A stretch of 64,000 nt of DNA from WTFY01 sp964614915 (GTDB lineage Bacteria > Pseudomonadota > Gammaproteobacteria > UBA4575), in assembly GCA_964614915.1 (NCBI GenBank), contig CAZTNC010000019.1:186001-250000 (forward strand). The letters are read 5' to 3'. How positions within the stretch are numbered: the first letter of the stretch is position 1; each line of letters starts with the position of its first letter. The notes under the pieces are model-generated. The model had not been told where the DNA came from and ran no database searches. It was given only the letters and a program-made list of their open reading frames with translations. Shown piece after piece: positions 8,854 through 17,922 of the stretch. The translations under genes and the position numbers were made by a program.

Positions 8854-10854
8854 CTACCGGTCGAGCATTGCCACCGCGTGCTCGACGATACGATCGCTGG
8901 TAAAGCCAAAATGCTGCATGACGGTCTGGCCGGGTGCGGAGGCCCCGAAAGTGGAGATCCCGATGGCATCCCCCTCAAGGCCCACGTATTTCAGCCAGTA
9001 GTCCGGCACGCCCGCCTCGATGGCCAGGCGGGTCCGAACGGCAGCGGGTAACACGGATTCCCTGTACGCCTCGTCCTGGGTATCAAATACATCCGTACTC
9101 GGCATGGAAACCAGACGCACCTGCCGGCCCTGGCCGCTCAACGTTTCTGCAGCCTGCAGCGCGATTCCAAGCTCGGACCCGGTCGCGATCAGTATGATCT
9201 CCGGGACCGCATCGCAGTCGAACAGCACATAGCCGCCCTGGGCGATGCAGGCGACCTGTTCCTGGCTTCGCTGTATGAAGGGCAGGTTCTGGCGTGAAAA
9301 AACCAGGCTGGTCGGCCCGCTGTCACGTTCGATAGCATATTTCCATGCGACCGCGGTCTCGACCGTATCGGCGGTACGCCACACCGACATGTTCGGAATG
9401 TACCGAAGCGTGGCAAGCTGTTCGACGGCCTGGTGCGTCGGGCCGTCTTCCCCGAGTCCGATGGAATCGTGGGTGTATACGAAAATGTTTCTCTGCCCCA
9501 TCAGGGCCGCCATGCGCAGGGCATTGCGCGCATACTCCGAAAATACGAGAAAGGTGGCGCTGTAGGGGATGAACCCTCCATGCAGGGCAATGCCGGTGTT
9601 GATCGCCGACATGCCAAACTCCCGCACCCCGTAATAGATGTAGTTTCCCGGCGCATGTGCGGCGCTCACGGCCACTGAACCGGACCACCAGGTATTGTTC
9701 GAGCCGGTCAGGTCCGCCGAGCCTCCGATGATCTCGGGGAGCAGGTTCGCGTAGCCTTCCAGAGCAAGTTCCGAGGCCTTGCGCGTGGCCACGGTCTGTT
9801 CTTCAGCAACCGCCTTTTTGACCACCTTTTCCGATTCCGTATCCCAGTCCGGCGGCAAGACTCCCTGCATCCTTCTTGAGAATTGGGCGGCCAGCTGCGG
9901 GTGCTGCTGCTGGTACTGTGCAAATTTTTCTTCCCACAGGGACTGCCGTGCCCGGCCCCTTTCCGTGGCATCCCATTGACCGTACACGGACTCGGGAATA
10001 TGGAAGGGCGGGTGCACCCAGCCGATGCGGGTGCGCGCCTGTTCGATCTCCTGCTCACCCAGCGGCGCGCCATGGGTGGCGGCCGTTCCCTGCTTGTTCG
10101 GTGCTCCCCAGCCGATCACCGTCTTGCAGCAGATCAGGGTGGGACGGGTCAGCGCATCCCTGGCATTCTCGATGGCGTTCGTGATCTGGGTGCTGTCGTG
10201 ACCATCGACGTCTGCAATGACATGCCATCCATAGGACTGGAACCGCTTCGGAGTATCGTCGGTGAACCAGCCTGCAACCTCGCCGTCAATGGAAATGCCG
10301 TTGTCATCGTAAAACACGATCAGCTTGCCGAGCCCGAGTGTGCCCGCAAGGGAGCACGCTTCATGCGAGATGCCCTCCATCAGGCAGCCATCGCCTGCAA
10401 ACACGTAGGTGTAGTGGTCCACGATGTCCAGGCCGTCCCGGTTGAAGGTCGCGGCCAGAACCTTTTCCGCCAGCGCCATGCCGACCGCATTTGCAAGCCC
10501 CTGTCCCAACGGGCCAGTCGTGGTTTCCACGCCGGGGGTATCGCCGTACTCCGGGTGCCCCGGAGTCCTCGAATGCAGTTGCCTGAAGTTCCGGATCTCC
10601 TCCATGGAGACCTCGTACCCGGTCAGGTGCAGCAATGAATACAGCAGCATGGAACCGTGGCCGTTGGACAACACGAAACGGTCACGATCCGGCCACTGGG
10701 GATCGTTCGGATTGTGCTTCAGATAATCATTCCAGAGCACCTCTGCAATATCGGCCATGCCCATCGGCATGCCGGGATGTCCGGAGTTTGCGCACTGCAC
10801 GGCATCCATGCTCAGGGCACGGATCGCATTGGCAAGCTCCAGTCGATTCTCCAT
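8854..10854 (-). CDS. tkt: Transketolase
   Basis: Thiamine-diphosphate enzyme moving two-carbon units between sugar phosphates. From the ATG at 10854 the protein is 666 residues (E. coli TktA is 663). It shows NRLELANAIRALSMDAVQ, SGHPGMPMG, the ThDP motif GDGCLMEGISHEAC, and the transketolase signature around SIGLGEDGPTHQ. I prefer 10854 over the longer frame from 10947 because family similarity starts at the second residue. It is the promoter-proximal gene of the five-gene carbon metabolism run; no Rubisco gene is in the window. Confidence 0.95.
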   Translation of the reverse strand: MENRLELANAIRALSMDAVQCANSGHPGMPMGMADIAEVLWNDYLKHNPNDPQWPDRDRFVLSNGHGSMLLYSLLHLTGYEVSMEEIRNFRQLHSRTPGHPEYGDTPGVETTTGPLGQGLANAVGMALAEKVLAATFNRDGLDIVDHYTYVFAGDGCLMEGISHEACSLAGTLGLGKLIVFYDDNGISIDGEVAGWFTDDTPKRFQSYGWHVIADVDGHDSTQITNAIENARDALTRPTLICCKTVIGWGAPNKQGTAATHGAPLGEQEIEQARTRIGWVHPPFHIPESVYGQWDATERGRARQSLWEEKFAQYQQQHPQLAAQFSRRMQGVLPPDWDTESEKVVKKAVAEEQTVATRKASELALEGYANLLPEIIGGSADLTGSNNTWWSGSVAVSAAHAPGNYIYYGVREFGMSAINTGIALHGGFIPYSATFLVFSEYARNALRMAALMGQRNIFVYTHDSIGLGEDGPTHQAVEQLATLRYIPNMSVWRTADTVETAVAWKYAIERDSGPTSLVFSRQNLPFIQRSQEQVACIAQGGYVLFDCDAVPEIILIATGSELGIALQAAETLSGQGRQVRLVSMPSTDVFDTQDEAYRESVLPAAVRTRLAIEAGVPDYWLKYVGLEGDAIGISTFGASAPGQTVMQHFGFTSDRIVEHAVAMLDR

Positions 10855-11271
10855 TAGAAGATTCCCGCCGGCCTGTGCAGCCAGGTGTCCATCAAAACCG
10901 TTCTTGTGATCGTCAATGTCCCAAATAGAAAAGGTCCTGCTTGCCACAGGACCCTGTCATCCCGCTTCCGGGGGCGCTATTGTGAAATACTTGTCCAGAC
11001 GGGGCAATAGCCGCCGGGGCGGCCCGCTGCAGAAAATCAGTCTGCAGAATCATCAAACAGCGCTACAACTTCCCTCACGGCGGCATAAAGCCAGATGTCC
11101 GATTTAAAGTAAATATCCCGTATGAAGATGGCGGCAAGCGCTTCCGACGCATCAGGGGGCATCCGTGTCGAAATGACCTGCGACTTACCAATGATGTAGT
11201 ATATTGGTAGGATTGGACAGCTGTCGGTCAATAGCTGACTGCATTTTGGGCACCTTGCTAGGAAGAAAACC
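10855..11271. other. Divergent intergenic region between tkt and the GPP34-P450 gene
   Basis: 417 bp without a supported gene. It must hold the promoters of tkt (leftward) and of the fusion gene (rightward). The right half is AT-richer than its surroundings and contains the inverted repeat at 11186-11209. No convincing -35/-10 pair or CbbR-type site was picked out by eye. Confidence 0.6.
11186..11209. promoter_or_regulatory. Inverted repeat TACCAAT-N10-ATTGGTA, candidate operator
   Basis: Perfect 7-bp arms TACCAAT (11186-11192) and ATTGGTA (11203-11209) are separated by 10 bp, so the half-sites are 17 bp apart centre to centre, about 1.6 helical turns. The element ends about 60 bp before the GTG of the P450 fusion gene, a normal place for a dimeric regulator. 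The regulator is not identified. Confidence 0.45.
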
Positions 11272-13278
11272 GTGCGGCTGATTGAAGAACTGCTCCTTTT
11301 GATGCTTGATGAGCAAAGCGGCTACCTCGAAATGGTGCCAGGCTGGGACTTCTCGTGCGTCATCGCGGGTGCGGTAATCGCCGACCTTGCCCTGGAATTC
11401 CGGATTGACACCGATCTGGACTCCTTGTACTTGATCGATGCCAACCCGACCGGCGACCCCATGCTTGATCCCACACTGAAGGAGATCAGCGAATCGAAAG
11501 ATACCTTCGGTACCCAGTACTGGATAGAAAAAAATACCCCGCTTTCCGAAGATATCGTCGAGATTGCACTGGACCGCCTGGTTGAAAAAGGGATCCTGGA
11601 ACATGAATCGGGCGGGTTCTGGGCATTATCGCGGTCCGTCTCCCGTACCAAGACCTACCCGAAAGTCGATGGTTCATCTAGGGAAGAGGCCAAGTCAAGA
11701 ATCCTGAACGTCATCCTGAACGACGAAATACCGGATCCCCGTGATGTCATCCTCATCTGCCTCATGCATACATGCGGGGGGTTCAAACTCATTCTCAGCG
11801 AGGAAGACTACCAGGAGAAACTTGAGCGCATCGAAATGCTTGTCTCGATGGACCTGGTCGGCCAGTCGATTTCCAAGGCCGTCAAGCTAAGCACCATCCA
11901 GCCGAAGACAAAACACAGCATCCGGACCAAACCCATTCCCAAGATGAAGGTATCCGACATTCTGGGGAACTCGGATTTCCGCAGAGGCTTCATCCCTAGG
12001 GCCATCTGCCAGATTTATGACAAGTACGGGCCGGTCGTTGAAGCACCCATGAAGATGGAGGGGCAGAAGCTGCTCCTGCTGATCGGCCTGAATACCAATC
12101 AGTGGGTTCAAAAAAAGGGAAGGTTTTATCTTCGCTCAAAAGATTACATCAGGAATCTGGAAGGCGAATTCGGCGCATCGCGCACGTTGCCGGGCATGGA
12201 CGGTGCGGAGCACTACCGGTTGAGAAAATCCTTGCGCTACGTGTATTCGAGGGCCAATCTTTCCCATAAGCTCCCGCAACTTATCCAGCTGTGCCGGAAA
12301 TCCCTCAGCGGGTGGCAACCGGGCTCATTGCTGAGTGCGGCCAAAGCCTGCCAGAACCACGTCAGCAGCCAGATTTCCCATCTCATGATCAGTGTGGACT
12401 GTGCCGACTATGTTGACGACCTTCTGGCCTATGAGCACCGTGCGCTGAATGCCCACGTGTCCGGGATGACACCGAAAATCCTGCTGCACACACCACGCAT
12501 GAATCGAGCCAAGAAGGCGGTTCGAAAGCTTGTCGAATCCATACACGCCACGCATACGCCGGCACAACGGGAAGGGCAACAGCCAGACCTCGCCGATGCC
12601 GTTCTTGAACTTCACAGAAGCGATCCTCAGTTCCTGCCTGAAACCGATATCATTTTTCCGTTTGTAGCCTCGATGGTCGCCAGCATCTATCTCGGCAGCG
12701 GACTGGCTTTCGCGCTGTACTGCATGGTGAGTAACCCCGACTTATACGACCAGGTGCGCCAGGAAGCGGATGCATTGTTTGGCAACGGAAGGGAACCGGA
12801 TCCCAAGGATTTCGAGCCGTCAAATATCGATGTCGCCCACCGGGTGTTTCTTGAGACCGAACGCATGTTCCCCGTGATCCCCTGGCAGCTGCGAACCGCG
12901 ATGAACAACTGCATCATCGATGAATACGAGGTGCCCTCCAGAACCCGCCTGCTGGTATGCCAGACAGCCACGCACTACATGGAGGACGTGTTCAGGGATC
13001 CGATGAAGTTCGATATCGAGCGCTACAATAAAGAGCGCCAGGAACACCTGACCCCGTGTGCCTATGCACCCTACGGGCTGGGTACACATGCCTGTCTGGG
13101 ACATCGCTGGGTCAATTTGCAGATGATGGTCAATCTCCTGCTCATCGCCCATCACTTCAGGCTGGAACTGAAGCCCGACGACTACACGCTGCGCATCAAT
13201 CCCTTCCCGACCTCGGCACCGAACAAGAAAATGAAATTTCACGTTGCCGAAGCCAGGAATCCCATAAGCCTCCATTAA
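11272..13278 (+). CDS. GPP34 (GOLPH3/Vps74-like) domain fused to a cytochrome P450
   Basis: 668 residues with two domains. Residues 1 to about 215 match the GPP34 family of phosphoinositide/membrane-binding proteins: LIEELLLLMLDEQSGYL, then VIAGAVIADLALEFRID, then ALDRLVEKGIL. Residues about 225-668 are a P450: K-helix ETER (Glu528-Arg531) and haem loop YGLGTHACLG with the thiolate Cys608. The I-helix position that normally reads AGxDTT reads VASIYL, so the usual acid and threonine are absent. The GTG start at 11272 has AGGAAG eight bases before it and the GPP34 homology begins at once, so the fusion is not a start artefact. Substrate is unknown; a lipid-like substrate at the membrane is an inference from the GPP34 part and from the neighbouring Rieske gene. 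Confidence 0.85.
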   Translation: MRLIEELLLLMLDEQSGYLEMVPGWDFSCVIAGAVIADLALEFRIDTDLDSLYLIDANPTGDPMLDPTLKEISESKDTFGTQYWIEKNTPLSEDIVEIALDRLVEKGILEHESGGFWALSRSVSRTKTYPKVDGSSREEAKSRILNVILNDEIPDPRDVILICLMHTCGGFKLILSEEDYQEKLERIEMLVSMDLVGQSISKAVKLSTIQPKTKHSIRTKPIPKMKVSDILGNSDFRRGFIPRAICQIYDKYGPVVEAPMKMEGQKLLLLIGLNTNQWVQKKGRFYLRSKDYIRNLEGEFGASRTLPGMDGAEHYRLRKSLRYVYSRANLSHKLPQLIQLCRKSLSGWQPGSLLSAAKACQNHVSSQISHLMISVDCADYVDDLLAYEHRALNAHVSGMTPKILLHTPRMNRAKKAVRKLVESIHATHTPAQREGQQPDLADAVLELHRSDPQFLPETDIIFPFVASMVASIYLGSGLAFALYCMVSNPDLYDQVRQEADALFGNGREPDPKDFEPSNIDVAHRVFLETERMFPVIPWQLRTAMNNCIIDEYEVPSRTRLLVCQTATHYMEDVFRDPMKFDIERYNKERQEHLTPCAYAPYGLGTHACLGHRWVNLQMMVNLLLIAHHFRLELKPDDYTLRINPFPTSAPNKKMKFHVAEARNPISLH

Positions 13279-13338
13279 AGATAGCGGCGTGTCCCACAAG
13301 GGACTCACCTGTTTGTACAATCGGCGTCTTTGGGATCG

Positions 13339-14409
13339 TTATGACTGGATAGACTGCAGTTCGTACAGGCCTTCGCCGCTCCCCTCGCGATCCGGATAGA
13401 ACTGCTCGCAATAGCGCCGATACACCGCGACCTCGCCATCCGAGCGACACAACCGCGGATTGGGCCGGTACCGTTTCCGGCTCCAGACCGTAACATCCTG
13501 AAGGACGTCGCGCTTTTGCACCGAGGCAAGTATTTTCGCCATGAGCCGGCTGCGCAGGCCCACCGGCATGAAACGCATGCCAATGATGGGCCGTTTTGGC
13601 TTGCGCAACTCACGCAACTGTCCCACCAGCACCAGCTCGATGAGCTTGCCATCCATCGGGGTTGCGAGCACCCACAACCTTGAGTCCATGCCCAGGGTAT
13701 GTTCACGGATCTCCACGAACGAATACCCTACCCCGAAGACGTGGGCGACGGCGGAAACATCGAAGTCAAACTTAAAGATTCCTGCAATGGACTGGGTTCG
13801 CCTGAAATCAAAGCAGCTTTCCAGATACGCGCCCTGCACGGACACAGATGCCGTCCGGCACACATTGCTGTAGCCATGTACATAACGCAGGTGGGCCATG
13901 TCCACGGCATTCTCGGTGGTCTCCTGGGGATGGCCGGGAAACTGCAGGGTTCGAAATTCCAGTTCTCCCCAGTCGGCCCCGGTCGGAGGATCTTCGGGAA
14001 GGCTCCACTGGGAGGGTCTTCCGTGGCTCCCCCACCAGGCAAAAACAAGGCCAAGGAGTTCCCGTGTCTCGAATACCCTGAGCCTGGCCGATTTGGGCGG
14101 CGGAGCAAACGGGGTGGCCACACACTGGCCGGTAACGTCGTACTCGAACCCGTGAAACGGGCAGACGATACAACCGTTGCGCACCTGCCCGCCCGCTGCG
14201 GGCCCCAGTTCAGAACCCATGTGCGGACACACGGATTCGGCCACGCAAATGCACCCTTCCTGATCGCTCCAGACGACGATCTCCTTTCCCATCCAGGTCT
14301 TCTGAATCAGCTTCTCCTTGAGGATGGACTGACGGCTGGCGATGAAATACCAGCCCTCGGGAAAGGGATCCAGCAAGGAGACGTCACTTTCGGCTTGACT
14401 GGCTTGCAT
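13339..14409 (-). CDS. Rieske-type non-haem iron oxygenase (KshA/DAF-36-like)
   Basis: 356 residues. The N-terminal Rieske [2Fe-2S] domain has ligands Cys61, His63, Cys83 and His86, in CPHMG and CPFHG. The spacing between the two pairs is 19 residues, a little longer than the usual 15-17. The catalytic domain has the iron motif ENAVDMAHLRYVHG giving Asp170, His173 and His178, preceded by the bridging Asn167 region. The layout resembles 3-ketosteroid 9-alpha-hydroxylase and cholesterol 7-desaturase families, so an oxidation of a steroid- or terpenoid-like ring is possible but not shown. AGGTG precedes the ATG. It converges on the P450 fusion with 60 bp between stops. No ferredoxin or reductase gene is adjacent. 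Confidence 0.87.
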   Translation of the reverse strand: MQASQAESDVSLLDPFPEGWYFIASRQSILKEKLIQKTWMGKEIVVWSDQEGCICVAESVCPHMGSELGPAAGGQVRNGCIVCPFHGFEYDVTGQCVATPFAPPPKSARLRVFETRELLGLVFAWWGSHGRPSQWSLPEDPPTGADWGELEFRTLQFPGHPQETTENAVDMAHLRYVHGYSNVCRTASVSVQGAYLESCFDFRRTQSIAGIFKFDFDVSAVAHVFGVGYSFVEIREHTLGMDSRLWVLATPMDGKLIELVLVGQLRELRKPKRPIIGMRFMPVGLRSRLMAKILASVQKRDVLQDVTVWSRKRYRPNPRLCRSDGEVAVYRRYCEQFYPDREGSGEGLYELQSIQS

Positions 14410-14510
14410 AATTCACCTGGATTCTGCGTGTAGTTGATACGGTTCCCTTCCCGGATTGGAGGTCTGCATAAAATACCATGCCCCAGCGATATTTGCAGTC
14501 CAGGAGAGTC

Positions 14511-14525
14511 AATCACTGAGTGATT
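14511..14525. promoter_or_regulatory. 15-bp perfect palindrome upstream of the Rieske gene
   Basis: AATCACT-G-AGTGATT, a perfect 7-bp inverted repeat with a one-base centre, lies about 100 bp upstream of the Rieske ATG in a 288-bp gap that holds no gene. Compact palindromes of this kind are typical of TetR-family operators. No regulator gene is adjacent, so the assignment is tentative. Confidence 0.4.
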
Positions 14526-14697
14526 CTATACGGTACAACCATCTGATATTAAAAAGAAAATAGTCCAGACAGGGCATGGGCTGCGAAGCATGGGTCGTTT
14601 GCCGCAACGATGCACCTCTTCAAACACTGGAAACTGCAAGGCACTTGCTGATTGCGGAGAACAACCGGTACACCGCCTGTTGGCGATAGCGCAGCGT

Positions 14698-17600
14698 TCA
14701 GTCTACAGGGTTGACGGTGGCTGGTGAAACAAGGTCAGCGCCTGCTTCGGTTTGCCGGATTCTCCTGTGAAGATACATCGCCATCAGCGCGGGTATGAGC
14801 ATCATCAATATGGCCGTGGTAATCATAATCCCGAAACCGAGTGATGCGGCAAATGGAACCAGGAACTGTGCCTGGATTGCGCGCTCAAGAATCAGGGGTG
14901 TGAACCCGAGGAAAGTAGTCACGGAAGTGAGCAAAATTGGACGAAAGCGTCCCTTTGCGCCCTCTATGATCGCAGTCCGCGCAGGAACCCCCTCGTCGAG
15001 TTTCTGGTCGATGAAATCGATCATCACCAACGAATCATTTACGACCACACCGCTCAGGCCAAATATGCCCATGAAGGATGCAGCACTCATGGCGATTCCC
15101 AGTGCCAGGTGACCCCAGATCGCACCAATGAGGCCGAACGGGATGATGGCCATGATGATGAACGGCTTGACATAGGAGCGTAGGGGAATGGCCAGCAGTG
15201 CAAATATCATGAGCATTGCAACCGCAAAGCCGCGTTTCAGTGCGCCCAGGGATTCAATTTGCTCCTGTTGTTCTCCTCCAAACGTATAGGTCAGGTCCGG
15301 ATGTGCCTCTTTGAGTCCTGCAAGAATTGAGTCAGCCAGAATGGCATTGGCTTCCCCACCGGTAATTACGGTCTGGTCCACGTCCGCCGTGACGGTAACA
15401 ACGCGCTGGTCGTCCTTTCTCCGAATCGCAGGTGGCGAAATGCCCGATTTGAACGTCGCTACCTGACTTAATGGAACCTCAGCCCCTGTGGGAGTGCGGA
15501 TCAGGTACCCTTCAACATCGGTAATGGCATCGCGCTCATCTTTGGGCAAGCGCACATACACCCGTACCTCTTCGCGGCCGCGCTGCACCCGCAAGGCCTC
15601 TGCACCAAAGAATGCAGCGCGCGCCTGCTGTGCCATGTCTTCAAGCGTGAGCCCAAGGGTACGGGCCTCGGGCCGCAGCTCTAGCTGGATTTCCCGCACT
15701 CCCGGCGTATGATCAGACCGTACATCAAAGACACCTTCCACTTCGCGCAAGCCATGTACGACAGACCCTGCGATCTGGTTGAGATGTTGCGGTTCCGGGT
15801 GCGACAGTACCACTTCAATGGGATTGCCCAAATCAAAGACCTTGCCACTGAAAGTAACACCACGAACGTAGGGCAGGATACCCACCTCATCGCGCCATGC
15901 CTGGGCAATCGCCCCGGTGGAAATCTCCCGCTGCTGTGCACTCAGCAACTTGAATTCGATCGTAGCGATATTCGGTTCCGGATTCAGCGAAAGTTTTGGT
16001 GCAAGACCTCCTCCCTCGACTCGCGGCCCCTGGCCTACGGTCACGGTAACTCCGGAAAGCAGCGGCGCCGCGCCTTCCGGCCGCTCGGCCGAGATTCGTT
16101 CGATCACCCGGTGTCCGGCAGCTTCAAGTTCCTGGGCCACCTCGTACGTCCTTTGCGCCGTGGTGCCATCCGGCATCTCGAGCGTGGCTGTTACAAAATC
16201 ACCCTCCACGACATCTGCAAAGGATGTAGCGACAATGCCTGCCGGTAGAAATGAAACACTGAGAATCAGCAGGCCGATGGCACCCGCCAGCGTCACGACA
16301 GGCTGGGCAGTCGCAAAGTGCAGCCCTCGGTCCAGGGGACCCTTCACGAATCGGCTCAGCAACTCGTCAACCGCGCCCTGGACCCGGGCAAAAAACCGGT
16401 TGACTGGCCCGGTAGGTGTCCATTCCGGTCCATGTAGATTGGACAGATGGTTGGGCAAGATCAACATTGATTCCATCAGGGAAATCAGCAGCATTGCAAT
16501 GATGATCACCGGCAGGGCCTTCCATACCTGTCCGATACCCCCGGGGATGAAGAACAGCGGCGTGAATGCCGCGACGGAAGTCAGCACGGCAAACATCAGA
16601 GGCACTTTGATCCGTCGTGTACCGCGGATCGCCGCAGCCAGGCCAGGCGTACCTCGGCTTCGTTCAAGGTGGATGTGCTCGGCAACCACAATTGCATCGT
16701 CAACCACAATGCCAATCGCTAAAACAAACGCGAACAGGGAAACCGTATTGATCGAAATATCAGCCGCCAACATCACGGCCAGGGCGCCGATGCCCGAGAT
16801 GGCCAAGCCTGCAGCAACCCACACAGCCAGCCGAATCTCGAGAAACAGGGCCAACGCAATCAGAACAAGCATTAAACCCAGAATTCCATTCTTGAGTAGA
16901 AGGTTCACGCGTTCCTTGTAGTCCTGAGAGTCATCATTCCAGATCGTGATTCCGACACCGTCAGGAAGGGACGGACGGATCACGTTGACAACGTGTTCCC
17001 GCACCGCCGTGGTAACATCCATCACCCGCTCCCCTTCAGCCCGGTAGACTTCAACAAAGGCCGCAGGCTGGTTCCGATGATGTACGATCAGATCGGAGTC
17101 CTGAAAGCCATCGCGTACCTTGGCGATGTCTCCCAGTCGTACGACCGTGCCGTCATTTCTGCTGAGGACAACGATTTCCTCAAAATCCTGCTGAACATAG
17201 CGCTGACCCAGCGTGCGGACACGCACCTCGGTTTCCTGGGTTTCGATCCTGCCTGCAGACAGGTCGAGGGAGCCGTGGCGTATCGTATTTGCAATGTCCG
17301 CCAGGGTAATGCCCAAGGCACGCAGGCGCGCCTGCGAGACCTCGATGGAAATCTCATAATCCCGTACCGCGCTGGTCTCGACCGATGACACTGTTGGAAG
17401 CGAAGTCAGCTCATCCTCGATCTGGTGTGCCAGTTCTTTGAGGGAGCGCTCGGAGATTTCTCCATAGACAAGGATGCGAACCACGCTCTGATGGTTGGTC
17501 ATTTCCCTGAATTCCGGGCGCTCGGCTGCAGCGGGGAAAGACTGGATACGACCCACTACAGTTTTGATTTCATCCAGCGCACGACCTATGTCCGTGCCCA

Positions 17601-17922
17601 ACTTCAGTTCAGCACGCACTGATGCCATCCCTGGAGCGGCCACGGACTTCACTCGCTTGACATCACCCAGCGAGTTGACCTGCTCCTCGATCTTGACCAC
17701 GATCGACTCTTCCACCTCATCCGGTGTTGCGCCGGGGTAGGCCACGGAGACTTCGATGGTATTGAATTCCACCGTCGACCATGATTCCCGCTCCAGACCG
17801 GTCAATGCCACAAGGCCTGCAGCCAGTATGACGAACATGAACAGGTTGGCCGCGACGCTGTTGCTCGCCATGTAGGCGATCGGGCCGCCCGGCTCTCCCA
17901 GTTGACTTCCTTTGCTGCTCAT
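14698..17922 (-). CDS. RND efflux pump, inner-membrane subunit (HAE1/AcrB type)
   Basis: 1074-residue resistance-nodulation-division transporter. It has a first membrane helix after about residue 20 (ANLFMFVILAAGLVAL), the large periplasmic loop beginning with VSVAYPGATPDEVEE, and a helix 4 with the proton-relay segment FAVLAIGIVVDDAIVVAEH. The second half repeats the pattern (SGVVVNDSLVMIDFID). Its ATG overlaps the end of the adaptor gene by 4 nt. With the adaptor and outer-membrane genes it forms a complete tripartite pump. The substrate is not predictable; the pump differs from AcrB in lacking typical drug-pump regulators nearby. Confidence 0.92.
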   Translation of the reverse strand: MSSKGSQLGEPGGPIAYMASNSVAANLFMFVILAAGLVALTGLERESWSTVEFNTIEVSVAYPGATPDEVEESIVVKIEEQVNSLGDVKRVKSVAAPGMASVRAELKLGTDIGRALDEIKTVVGRIQSFPAAAERPEFREMTNHQSVVRILVYGEISERSLKELAHQIEDELTSLPTVSSVETSAVRDYEISIEVSQARLRALGITLADIANTIRHGSLDLSAGRIETQETEVRVRTLGQRYVQQDFEEIVVLSRNDGTVVRLGDIAKVRDGFQDSDLIVHHRNQPAAFVEVYRAEGERVMDVTTAVREHVVNVIRPSLPDGVGITIWNDDSQDYKERVNLLLKNGILGLMLVLIALALFLEIRLAVWVAAGLAISGIGALAVMLAADISINTVSLFAFVLAIGIVVDDAIVVAEHIHLERSRGTPGLAAAIRGTRRIKVPLMFAVLTSVAAFTPLFFIPGGIGQVWKALPVIIIAMLLISLMESMLILPNHLSNLHGPEWTPTGPVNRFFARVQGAVDELLSRFVKGPLDRGLHFATAQPVVTLAGAIGLLILSVSFLPAGIVATSFADVVEGDFVTATLEMPDGTTAQRTYEVAQELEAAGHRVIERISAERPEGAAPLLSGVTVTVGQGPRVEGGGLAPKLSLNPEPNIATIEFKLLSAQQREISTGAIAQAWRDEVGILPYVRGVTFSGKVFDLGNPIEVVLSHPEPQHLNQIAGSVVHGLREVEGVFDVRSDHTPGVREIQLELRPEARTLGLTLEDMAQQARAAFFGAEALRVQRGREEVRVYVRLPKDERDAITDVEGYLIRTPTGAEVPLSQVATFKSGISPPAIRRKDDQRVVTVTADVDQTVITGGEANAILADSILAGLKEAHPDLTYTFGGEQQEQIESLGALKRGFAVAMLMIFALLAIPLRSYVKPFIIMAIIPFGLIGAIWGHLALGIAMSAASFMGIFGLSGVVVNDSLVMIDFIDQKLDEGVPARTAIIEGAKGRFRPILLTSVTTFLGFTPLILERAIQAQFLVPFAASLGFGIMITTAILMMLIPALMAMYLHRRIRQTEAGADLVSPATVNPVD

